DNA of 6,405 bases. Source: Gemmatimonadota bacterium (GTDB lineage Bacteria > Gemmatimonadota > Gemmatimonadetes > Longimicrobiales > UBA6960). The stretch is taken from NCBI GenBank assembly GCA_022564535.1, contig JADFLD010000131.1, forward strand, positions 1 through 6,405, given 5' to 3'. This document shows positions 1 to 5,733 of the stretch, piece after piece (positions within the stretch are counted from its first letter, which is position 1; the number at the start of each line of letters is the position of its first letter). Made by a program: the position numbers and the translations under genes. Under the pieces are notes generated by a model that was given only the letters and a program-made list of their open reading frames with translations, ran no database searches and was not told where the DNA came from.

Positions 1-1020
1 ACCCGGTATACGCCTCCCGCGGGAATTCCGGAGTTGCGAAAGGCGATCGCGTTGCGGCTGGGCGAGCGGTCAGGGCGTGACATGGCATGGGAGGGCGTCG
101 TGGTGACGGCGGGGGCGAAGCAGTCACTGTTCAACGCAATCTTCACCCTCTTCGGACCGGGCGACGACGTTCTCATCGCCGCGCCCTACTGGACGACATA
201 TCCGGCGCTCGTGACGATCGCGAGGGCAGAGCCGGTCACGGTCTTCGGCGATCAGGCCAACGACTTCAAGATTACGACCTCCGAGCTTGAGGCCGCCGCG
301 ACGAGCCGTACCCGAGGGCTCATCATCAACACGCCGTCCAATCCGACCGGGGCTGTGTACGGCGTCGGCGAGCTCAGAGCGATCGCAGAGTGGTGCCGCG
401 ACCGCGGAATCTGGCTTCTCAGCGACGAGATCTACCGTAGCATCCATTTCGGGGACGACGGCGCCGCGCCCGGGATCCTGGACCTCTCCGTGGACAGCCT
501 CGGTCCGTTCGTGTTGATCGACGGCGCCTCGAAGAGCTTCGCCATGACGGGGTGGCGAATCGGATTTTCATACGCCGAGGTCGAAGTCGCTGGGAAGTTC
601 ACCGCGTTGCAGAGTCAGATTACGTCCAACGCGGCGACGCCTTCGCAGGTCGCGGCGCTGGCGGCCTATTCGGACACGGCCGCCGCGGAGCGGTCCCTGG
701 ACGAGATGGGCGCCGCGTTCCGGCGGCGTCGGGACCTCGTAGTCGCGCGAATGGGTGAACTGCTTCCCGGCGTGCCCTTCGTCGAACCGATGGGTGCATT
801 CTACCTCTTCTTTCGCGTCGATGGGTTCTTCGAAGGTGAGGTGCAGGACGCGACAGCCTGGTGCTCCGACCTCCTGCAAAGGGAGGGAGTCGCGCTCGTT
901 CCGGGTGCGGCGTTCGGCGATGACCGGTGGGTGCGCTTGAGCTTCGCGGCGGCGGATGAGGTGATCGATGACGCTCTTAGCAGAATCGCCTCGCTGGTCG
1001 GAGCCGCATCTACGCCCTAA
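1..1020 (+). CDS. Class I/II PLP-dependent aminotransferase, aspartate aminotransferase type (5'-truncated)
   Basis: This is a fold-type I PLP enzyme that moves an amino group between an amino acid (probably aspartate or a related substrate) and a 2-oxo acid in the cytoplasm. The frame is open from base 1 and begins with TRYTPPAGIPELR, the conserved segment near the N-terminus of these enzymes, so the true start lies upstream; the in-frame TTG at 34 is internal. Counting from the window edge, 339 residues are present. Visible motifs are GAKQ (38-41), the NPTG cofactor-loop motif (114-117), DEIY with the PLP-pyridine Asp (142-145), SKSFAMTGWRIG with the Schiff-base lysine (Lys178, bases 532-534), and the C-terminal substrate-carboxylate Arg in RLSFA (312). 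GAKQ and SKxFAMTGWRIG fit the thermophile-type (I-beta/gamma) aspartate aminotransferase subgroup. Exact substrate cannot be read from the sequence; prephenate or aromatic aminotransferase activity is possible. The gene runs head-on into the kinase gene, sharing four bases. Confidence 0.93.
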   Translation, partial: TRYTPPAGIPELRKAIALRLGERSGRDMAWEGVVVTAGAKQSLFNAIFTLFGPGDDVLIAAPYWTTYPALVTIARAEPVTVFGDQANDFKITTSELEAAATSRTRGLIINTPSNPTGAVYGVGELRAIAEWCRDRGIWLLSDEIYRSIHFGDDGAAPGILDLSVDSLGPFVLIDGASKSFAMTGWRIGFSYAEVEVAGKFTALQSQITSNAATPSQVAALAAYSDTAAAERSLDEMGAAFRRRRDLVVARMGELLPGVPFVEPMGAFYLFFRVDGFFEGEVQDATAWCSDLLQREGVALVPGAAFGDDRWVRLSFAAADEVIDDALSRIASLVGAASTP

Positions 1021-1913
1021 CGGAGCGCGGCCATGACGCACCTAGCGGCTCGCACGGTGCTCGCGACATACGAGGCGCCGAAGAGGTTTACGTGCACCAG
1101 CAGGTAATAGAGTTGATACAGGTCGCGGCGATGGCTCCGGTATTCTGGCGATATCGGCCGCACCTCGTGATAGGCGTCATAGAAACGGGGGCCGAATCCT
1201 CCGAACAGTTCGCTCATCGCGAGGTCCACTTCCCCGTCGCCTCGGTACACCGCCGGGTCTATGAGGACGGGTACGCCGCCCTCGCTGAAGTATGCGTTTC
1301 CGCTCCACAGGTCGCCGTGGAGTAGCTCGGCCCCACCGGTGGCTTCGAGCGCGACCGGAATCAGTTCGACGAGCTGGCCCAACTCGGGGCCGCTCAGGTG
1401 ACCATTCTCCCGCGCGAGATTCAGTTGCGGGACGATCCGCCGGTCCCGCCAGAACGTGGCCCATGACGTCTCTGGCTCGTTGGCTTGAGGGAGGGCCCCG
1501 ATCCAATTGTCGTGCTCGAAGCCGAAGGTCGTGACGGCCGCGGATGCGTGGATCTTTGCGAGCCCTCGACCCATACGTTCGTCGGAGTCCGTTTCGGCCC
1601 GTGCTGGCGAGACGTACTCCATCAGGAGCCACGACGGACCCGTGCCCGAGTCACTCCAGCCGATCGGTTCCGGGACGCGGGGCCCGTCCGCCCGTCTCAG
1701 GGCTCGGAGTCCGGCGGATTCCGCTGCGAACATCCCGTCTGGCGCATCGGACTTCCACTTCAGGAAGTACCGCTCGCCGTCGTGGGTATCGAGACGAAGG
1801 CCGTTGCTTACGCAGCCTCCGCCGATCGGCGCGCTCGAGGCGATGCGCGATCCCAGCCCCGACTCGGCGAGCGTCGTTTCGACCTGTTCCCGGACTGAAT
1901 CCGGGAGAGCCAT
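1017..1913 (-). CDS. Fructosamine/ketosamine 3-kinase family protein (protein deglycation)
   Basis: A 298-aa kinase of the fructosamine-3-kinase family, which has an aminoglycoside-phosphotransferase-like fold. Family members phosphorylate O3 of a sugar attached to protein amino groups, making the adduct unstable so that it falls off. Bacterial members studied prefer ribulosamines and erythrulosamines. Visible motifs in order: glycine-rich loop GGGCVSN (31-37), ATP-binding Lys52 in FLKWK, helix-C Glu65 in FAAESAGL, hinge LLMEYV (96-101), family signature GFEHDNWIG (131-139), catalytic loop HGDLWSGN (199-206, Asp201) and metal-binding Asp219 in LIDPA, followed by the DLAM helix. Length matches the family. 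The ATG shares one base with the upstream phosphatase stop (TGATG), so translation is probably coupled; no good independent ribosome site is visible (AGAGG lies about 14 bases upstream). An aminoglycoside kinase is less likely because of the signature and the neighbour. Confidence 0.93.
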   Translation of the reverse strand: MALPDSVREQVETTLAESGLGSRIASSAPIGGGCVSNGLRLDTHDGERYFLKWKSDAPDGMFAAESAGLRALRRADGPRVPEPIGWSDSGTGPSWLLMEYVSPARAETDSDERMGRGLAKIHASAAVTTFGFEHDNWIGALPQANEPETSWATFWRDRRIVPQLNLARENGHLSGPELGQLVELIPVALEATGGAELLHGDLWSGNAYFSEGGVPVLIDPAVYRGDGEVDLAMSELFGGFGPRFYDAYHEVRPISPEYRSHRRDLYQLYYLLVHVNLFGASYVASTVRAARCVMAALR

Positions 1914-2422
1914 CAGGCGGCCCGCAGCCTCTTCATGAGAACCTGGCAGGAGCGGTGTACGATTTCGTAGACCGTCTCGAAGCCGCTCGAGCCCCCGTAG
2001 TAGGGGTCGGGGACTTCGTCCCCGCTGTCCTCGGGATCGAAGTCCCGAAGGAGCGCGATTTGGGCGTTCGAGCCGGTCGCGTCCGCCATGCGTTCGACGC
2101 TGCGCAGGTTCTCGCGATCCATCACGATGACGTAGTCGAAGCGGTGGAGGTCGTCCTCCGTGACTTGGCGGGCTCTACTCTCGAGCTCGACGCCGTGTTG
2201 GTTCGCCACCATCTCGGCCCGCGCGTCCGCCTTTTCTCCCACGTGCCATGCGCCGGTGCCCGCGGAGTCGATCTCGAAGTGCCCCGAGAGACCGGCTTCG
2301 GCCACAAGGTGCTGGAAGACGCCTTCGGCCAAGGGTGAGCGACAGATGTTGCCAAGACAAACGAAGAGGACCGACGTGCAGGGCGAGTCGGAGTTGTTCG
2401 TGTCCATCGTCCGATGGGCCAC
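1913..2422 (-). CDS. Low-molecular-weight protein-tyrosine-phosphatase family protein
   Basis: A 169-aa cytoplasmic phosphatase using a cysteinyl-phosphate intermediate. The P-loop CLGNICRSP carries nucleophile Cys22, Arg28 and Ser29; the SAGTGAWHVG segment (53-62), VMD (100-102) and the general-acid loop DPYYGG with Asp139 are all intact, so the enzyme should be active. Family members act on phosphotyrosine, and the human enzyme has also been shown to remove the 5-phosphate from protein-bound ribulosamine 5-phosphate. It is the first gene of a two-gene operon with a fructosamine-3-kinase homologue, which favours the sugar-phosphate-repair role over tyrosine signalling (inference). No Wzc-type tyrosine kinase or exopolysaccharide gene is present nearby. 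The start is uncertain: GTG at 2422 gives the length shown, with purine-rich AAAGAAAG upstream; ATG at 2407 would remove five residues. The catalytic domain begins only near residue 16, so either start is compatible with function. Confidence 0.93.
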   Translation of the reverse strand: MAHRTMDTNNSDSPCTSVLFVCLGNICRSPLAEGVFQHLVAEAGLSGHFEIDSAGTGAWHVGEKADARAEMVANQHGVELESRARQVTEDDLHRFDYVIVMDRENLRSVERMADATGSNAQIALLRDFDPEDSGDEVPDPYYGGSSGFETVYEIVHRSCQVLMKRLRAA

Positions 2423-2527
2423 CGTTCTTTCTTTGGGTTCGTTTCGGGCCTTGCGACCCTTGCCCCTATTCTCGGCAAATTGTCAGCAAGCTACACCCTT
2501 GGCAAGAAAGCTCGTTACTTTTTTCAG

Positions 2528-2547
2528 CGCACACTCTATGGTGTGCG
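2528..2547. promoter_or_regulatory. Perfect 7-bp inverted repeat in the helicase leader / divergent intergenic region
   Basis: CGCACAC (2528-2534) and GTGTGCG (2541-2547) are exact reverse complements around a 6-base loop TCTATG. The repeat lies in the 170-bp region between two divergent genes, about 45 bases upstream of the helicase start. It could be an operator for a dimeric regulator or an RNA hairpin in the 5' leader. It is not a standard terminator: on neither strand is the stem followed by a T-run (the six T's at 2519-2524 come before it on +). I found no convincing paired -35/-10 elements in the region; TTGTCA at 2480-2485 and TTGGCA at 2499-2504 resemble -35 boxes but lack good -10 partners. 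Confidence 0.4.
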
Positions 2548-2577
2548 GGACGTCGCATCGCGGGGTCCACTCTCATG

Positions 2578-2582
2578 AAGGA
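2578..2582 (+). promoter_or_regulatory. Ribosome binding site supporting the TTG start of the helicase
   Basis: AAGGA ends 10 bases before the TTG at 2593. An in-frame TGA at 2584-2586 rules out any longer N-terminus, and the next in-frame ATG would fall after the Q motif and the Walker A motif, so the TTG start is effectively forced. The AAGGA itself sits inside a tiny ATG-AAG-GAC-TGA reading frame (2575-2586). Confidence 0.6.
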
Positions 2583-2592
2583 CTGATCGCCC

Positions 2593-3852
2593 TTGGATTC
2601 TCCCCGTTTCAAAGACCTAGATATTTCGCCGGAGCGTCTCGCCGCCATCGAAGCCCTCGGCTGGGACACGCCGACTCCGATCCAGGCTCAGGCGATTCCG
2701 GCCGGCCTCTCCGATAGGGATGTCGTGGGGATCGCGCAGACCGGCACGGGTAAAACGGCGGCGTTCATGGTTCCGGCTCTCGAGAAGCTCAATGTAGGCG
2801 GCGGGCTGCAGGTGATCGTCCTCTGCCCGACACGCGAGTTGGCACAGCAGGTGTCGGATGACACTGCGGCCCTCGCCAAGGGGACGAGTGTCCGTTCGGA
2901 GGCCATCTTCGGGGGCGTCAGTTATGCGCCCCAAATCAAGGCGCTCGAGGAGGGCTACGAGGTCATCGTGGCTACACCGGGTCGTTTTATCGATCACATG
3001 CAGTCGAACAGGGTCGACCTCAGCAAGGTCGCTTACTTGGTACTCGACGAGGCGGACCGAATGCTCGACATGGGGTTCCGGCCTCAGATCGAGCAGGTCC
3101 TCAGTGGGATGCCGAAGAAGCGGCAGACCATGCTCTTCAGCGCGACGATGCCGCACGGAGTGCATGACCTAGCGCTTCGCATCACGCGAGATGCCCTGTG
3201 GATCGAGGCGGCGCCGTCCGGCACGACCGCGGACGGCATCGAGGAGTTCTTCTACTCGGTGAAACCGGAAAAGAAGCCCGATCTCCTTCTAGAGCTCTTC
3301 AAGGACCCTGGCTGGGACCAGGTGTTGATCTTCTCGCGAACGAAGGCGGGGGCGGACGTTCTCGATGCCCGACTCCAGCGCGAGGGCATCACGACCGACG
3401 TGATGCACTCGAATCGCAACATGAAAGATCGGACTCGAGCGCTGGAGCGATTCGCTACCGGGAAGGTGAGGGTCCTGGTCGCGACCGACGTGGCTCAGCG
3501 CGGGCTCGACGTCGAGGGCATCAGCCATGTCGTGAACTACGACGTGCCCCTCGATCCGGAGGACTACGTGCACCGCATCGGTCGGACCGGCCGCGCGGGG
3601 AAGACGGGCACGGCCATTACGTTCATTACGGCCGGGGACCTAGGCGCGATGAAGAGTCTGGAGCATCGGCTCGGGCGCACCGTCGAGAGGATTCATCTTC
3701 CCGAGTACGACTACGTGGGTACGCCGCAGACCGAGAGCCGAGCGGCGGCGCTGCGCGGACGCAAGTCCCGGTCACCGCACGGCCTCGGATCACGCTCCGC
3801 GTCCGATCTGACGCCTGAGGAACTCGAGGCTCTGCTCAACCCGAACTCCTGA
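2593..3852 (+). CDS. DEAD-box ATP-dependent RNA helicase (RhlE/DeaD-like)
   Basis: A 419-aa ATP-dependent RNA helicase that unwinds short RNA duplexes. Roles for the family include ribosome assembly, RNA decay and cold adaptation. The complete motif set is visible: Q motif GWDTPTPIQ (23-31), motif I AQTGTGKT (48-55), Ia PTRELAQQ (79-86), GG (107-108), Ib TPGR (128-131), II DEAD (152-155), III SAT (183-185), IV LIFSRTK (245-251), V ATDVAQRGLD (297-306) and VI HRIGRTGR (327-334). All catalytic residues are intact. The tail after about residue 378 is short, Arg/Ser-rich and then acidic; it is not the long basic or RRM-like tail of DeaD/DbpA, so an RhlE-like core helicase is the best label. The start is a TTG with AAGGA ten bases upstream and an in-frame stop just before it. 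It is followed after 9 bases by an unknown small gene, probably in the same transcript. Confidence 0.95.
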   Translation: MDSPRFKDLDISPERLAAIEALGWDTPTPIQAQAIPAGLSDRDVVGIAQTGTGKTAAFMVPALEKLNVGGGLQVIVLCPTRELAQQVSDDTAALAKGTSVRSEAIFGGVSYAPQIKALEEGYEVIVATPGRFIDHMQSNRVDLSKVAYLVLDEADRMLDMGFRPQIEQVLSGMPKKRQTMLFSATMPHGVHDLALRITRDALWIEAAPSGTTADGIEEFFYSVKPEKKPDLLLELFKDPGWDQVLIFSRTKAGADVLDARLQREGITTDVMHSNRNMKDRTRALERFATGKVRVLVATDVAQRGLDVEGISHVVNYDVPLDPEDYVHRIGRTGRAGKTGTAITFITAGDLGAMKSLEHRLGRTVERIHLPEYDYVGTPQTESRAAALRGRKSRSPHGLGSRSASDLTPEELEALLNPNS

Positions 3853-3861
3853 ACGAACGCC

Positions 3862-4272
3862 ATGATCGTCAAGCGATACGGGACGTCTTATGAGAGTGTC
3901 GATATCAATTTCGATGCCAAGGCGCTCAATGAGGTCGGATTCCGCCGGAACCGGGGGCGGACGATACCCGTCGATGGCTTCGTCGACGAGTATTCCCTGA
4001 TCGAGATGGTCGAGCTCACGGCGGATGCGGACGGCTATGTTCAGAACGAGACCGAGCAGCTTCTTCTCGATCGCCTGCGGGCGAAAATAGAGGAGCTCGT
4101 GGCCCGACTGCCGGAGGGCGGGGTGCTCGTCGTGGAGAACGAGTCGGGCCACGACTATCCGAAGACGCGTCAGCAGACGAAGAACGTCGTGGAGAAGGGG
4201 GAAAACCGCCTCTACTTCGAGTACTCCATGAAACCTGCCTTGCGCGTGGCGTCGTATCGGCTGGGCGGCTGA
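3862..4272 (+). CDS. Hypothetical protein, 136 aa, probably co-transcribed with the RNA helicase
   Basis: I do not recognise this family. The ATG lies 9 bases after the helicase stop, with no clear Shine-Dalgarno, suggesting readthrough expression in one operon. The protein has no signal peptide and no membrane segment, so it should be cytoplasmic. The N-terminal half looks like alternating beta strands with a basic patch (FRRNRGR, 27-33), followed by an acidic stretch (41-57). A strongly amphipathic helix is predicted by eye at about 61-83 (TEQLLLDRLRAKIEELVARL), then a hydrophobic strand GGVLVVENE (86-94) and a charged C-terminal part ending in beta-like YFEYSM and RVASYRL. There are no cysteines and no known catalytic motif. 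Codon use and composition resemble the helicase, supporting a real gene. The linkage hints at an RNA- or helicase-related role, but that is inference only. Confidence 0.8.
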   Translation: MIVKRYGTSYESVDINFDAKALNEVGFRRNRGRTIPVDGFVDEYSLIEMVELTADADGYVQNETEQLLLDRLRAKIEELVARLPEGGVLVVENESGHDYPKTRQQTKNVVEKGENRLYFEYSMKPALRVASYRLGG

Positions 4273-4275
4273 GGG

Positions 4276-4290
4276 CTACGTCAATCGTAG
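4276..4290. terminator. Weak hairpin between convergent genes, possible terminator
   Basis: CTACG (4276-4280) and CGTAG (4286-4290) form a 5-bp stem with a 5-base loop TCAAT in the 35-bp gap between two convergent genes. Location suits a bidirectional terminator, but the stem is short and no T-run follows on either strand, so support is weak. Confidence 0.25.
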
Positions 4291-4307
4291 GCGCGTTCCT
4301 TACTGCG

Positions 4308-5273
4308 TCAGCGCAAGCCCACGGGCTTCCCGTCGAGTTCCCACGTGGAATCGATGGAGATTCCCAGGTGCGCCAACGCGGTGACGGCGACGTCCACGAT
4401 GAACGTCTCACCGGTCAGCGTTCCCAGCGCGGCGTCTGGCCCGCTCGAGAGGATGAACGTCGTCATCTCGATCGGGCTGTCCCCTCCATGGTCCCCATTC
4501 TCCAAGCGGCCGTGATCCGTGCTCACCAGGATCAACCAATTTTCCGATGCGTAATGGGGGCGGGCACGGATCGCCTCGACGAGCCTGCCGACGTGACGAT
4601 CTGAGAGCGCGATCGCGTCCCGGTACTCGACGCCGATCGACTGGTGTTCGTGGCTGGTCTCGTCCGGATTGCCCAGGTACACGAACATCGCGTCCGGGTC
4701 GGCCTGACTGAGGTGTCGGACCGCGAGTCGGACAGACCGTGTGTCGGCCTCGGCCCACCCGAGCTCGGAGCCGTCCAGGACTTCCCTGACGTCGATCTGA
4801 TGGCCGAGGGTCGGTCCGCCGCCGTCGATCTGTCCCAACGGTAGCCAGTCCACAACCGCGAACGTTGCCAACTCCGGTCGGACCTGCTCGATGCGCGTGA
4901 GGAAGTCCGGATACCGATCATAATTGCGGTTGGTGAACCGGTTGCTCGTGACGCCGTGCTTCTCAGGCCACACGCCGGTGAGCATCGACGACCACGCGGG
5001 ACCGCTGACCGAAGGCGTGGTGGTACGCGTTCGTGTCGTGAACGAGCCACGAGCCGCGAGCGCGTCCAAGTGGGGTGTCGGCACCTCCGCGAGAACGTCG
5101 ACACGAACGCCGTCGATGCCGATCAGCAACACCTTTGGAGTCCGCTCGACCGGCGGGCTCGCCTCCCGGGGCGGTGTGCCCGTGCAGGCGAATCCGCTCC
5201 CCAGGACCAGGCAGATCGCGAGCGTTGCGTGGGTACGACGTGGGCACGGGGTCCGGCGGCTGCATCGTGTCAT
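4308..5273 (-). CDS. Exported alkaline-phosphatase-superfamily hydrolase (nucleotide pyrophosphatase/phosphodiesterase or sulfatase-like), putative lipoprotein
   Basis: A 321-aa metal-dependent hydrolase of phosphate or sulfate esters acting outside the cytoplasm. The N-terminus has several arginines, a hydrophobic stretch (ATLAICLVLGSGFA, 16-29) and Cys30, then a Pro/Thr-rich linker. This looks like a lipoprotein signal, although GFAC is a poor lipobox. The catalytic domain shows metal-ligand candidates Asp54 (GIDG), Asp194 and His198 (NPDETSH), Asp243-His244 (STDHG) and His252 (GDHGG). The nucleophile region TPSVSGPAWSSMLTG places Ser80 where sulfatases have the formylglycine Cys/Ser and phosphodiesterases have Thr/Ser; the sulfatase Arg four residues on is Trp here, favouring a phosphodiesterase/phosphatase. 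The reading frame stays open upstream to 5756, but that extension runs antisense through the cupin gene; ATG 5273 directly precedes the signal peptide and is the sensible start. No strong ribosome site is visible. The substrate is unknown. Confidence 0.87.
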   Translation of the reverse strand: MTRCSRRTPCPRRTHATLAICLVLGSGFACTGTPPREASPPVERTPKVLLIGIDGVRVDVLAEVPTPHLDALAARGSFTTRTRTTTPSVSGPAWSSMLTGVWPEKHGVTSNRFTNRNYDRYPDFLTRIEQVRPELATFAVVDWLPLGQIDGGGPTLGHQIDVREVLDGSELGWAEADTRSVRLAVRHLSQADPDAMFVYLGNPDETSHEHQSIGVEYRDAIALSDRHVGRLVEAIRARPHYASENWLILVSTDHGRLENGDHGGDSPIEMTTFILSSGPDAALGTLTGETFIVDVAVTALAHLGISIDSTWELDGKPVGLR

Positions 5274-5298
5274 GGGTAGTCTCGCGAACGAGGGGTTC

Positions 5299-5324
5299 TT
5301 CCTGCTTCCTGCGGGTCTTCCTGC
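5299..5324. repeat. Three TTCCTGC heptamers in the divergent intergenic spacer
   Basis: TTCCTGC occurs at 5299-5305, 5306-5312 and 5318-5324: two in direct tandem and a third after a 5-base gap. They lie within the 90-bp spacer (5274-5363) separating the exported hydrolase (-) from the cupin (+), where both promoters must sit or begin. Read on the minus strand they are purine-rich GCAGGAA. They could be a regulator binding array or simple local duplication. I could not identify clear -35/-10 boxes here. Confidence 0.4.
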
Positions 5325-5352
5325 CACATAGCTTCTTCCGGCACCCTCGCAC

Positions 5353-5357
5353 AGGAG
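5353..5357 (+). promoter_or_regulatory. Ribosome binding site of the cupin gene
   Basis: AGGAG lies 6 bases before the ATG at 5364. It is the best Shine-Dalgarno match in the window and fixes the cupin start. Confidence 0.7.
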
Positions 5358-5363
5358 CAACCG

Positions 5364-5723
5364 ATGTCGGTACGGCACCAAGATACGTTCCCCTTGGAGG
5401 AAGTCACGGCTGGGACCGCGACCCGGCGCCAGGTACTGATCGGTCCGGATGAGGGCCCGAACTTCGCCATGCGCCGCTTCGTCATGGAGCCGGGTGGAGG
5501 TATGCCCATGCATACGAACAAGGTTGAGCACGAACAATACGTGCTTCGTGGCAGCGCGCGCGTCCAAATCGGGGACGACGTCCATCACGTGAAGGCCGGA
5601 GACGTCGTGTACATCCCGGGTGGCGTGCCGCACAACTACCTGGCCGACGAGGGCGATGAGCCGTTCGAGTTTCTGTGCGTCGTGCCCAACGAGCCGGACG
5701 AGATCCGGTTGGTCGACTGCTGA
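5364..5723 (+). CDS. Small single-domain cupin protein
   Basis: A 119-aa single-domain cupin: a small beta-barrel usually holding one metal ion, with roles from isomerase or dioxygenase to ligand sensing. Cupin motif 1 is PMHTNKVEHEQYVLRG (48-63), with His50 and Glu57 as expected ligands. The usual second histidine of HxH is Asn52. Motif 2 is AGDVVYIPGGVPHNY (78-92) with His90. Three of four canonical metal ligands are therefore kept and one is replaced by Asn. The protein has no signal peptide and should be cytoplasmic. It has a strong AGGAG ribosome site. It is divergent from the exported hydrolase and ends 10 bases from the convergent GGDEF-like gene. The specific substrate or function cannot be told from this fold alone. 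Confidence 0.92.
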   Translation: MSVRHQDTFPLEEVTAGTATRRQVLIGPDEGPNFAMRRFVMEPGGGMPMHTNKVEHEQYVLRGSARVQIGDDVHHVKAGDVVYIPGGVPHNYLADEGDEPFEFLCVVPNEPDEIRLVDC

Positions 5724-5733
5724 GCTGGGGTCG

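Noticed and set aside
34..1020. TTG at 34 as the start of the aminotransferase
   Set aside because: The residues before it (TRYTPPAGIPE) are conserved aminotransferase sequence, so the gene is cut by the window edge and does not start there.
1544..2338. Long plus-strand open frame of 264 codons
   Set aside because: It is antisense to both the kinase and phosphatase genes, has an Arg/Pro/Ser-rich composition typical of GC-rich shadow frames, and shows no domain.
2519..2547. Hairpin plus T-run as an intrinsic terminator
   Set aside because: The six T's precede the stem on the plus strand and read as A's after it on the minus strand, so neither orientation gives a stem followed by a U-run.
4532..5104. 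Minus-strand open frame of 190 codons inside the hydrolase gene
   Set aside because: It is an overlapping-frame shadow of the hydrolase with Ser/Arg/Thr-rich low-complexity composition and no domain.
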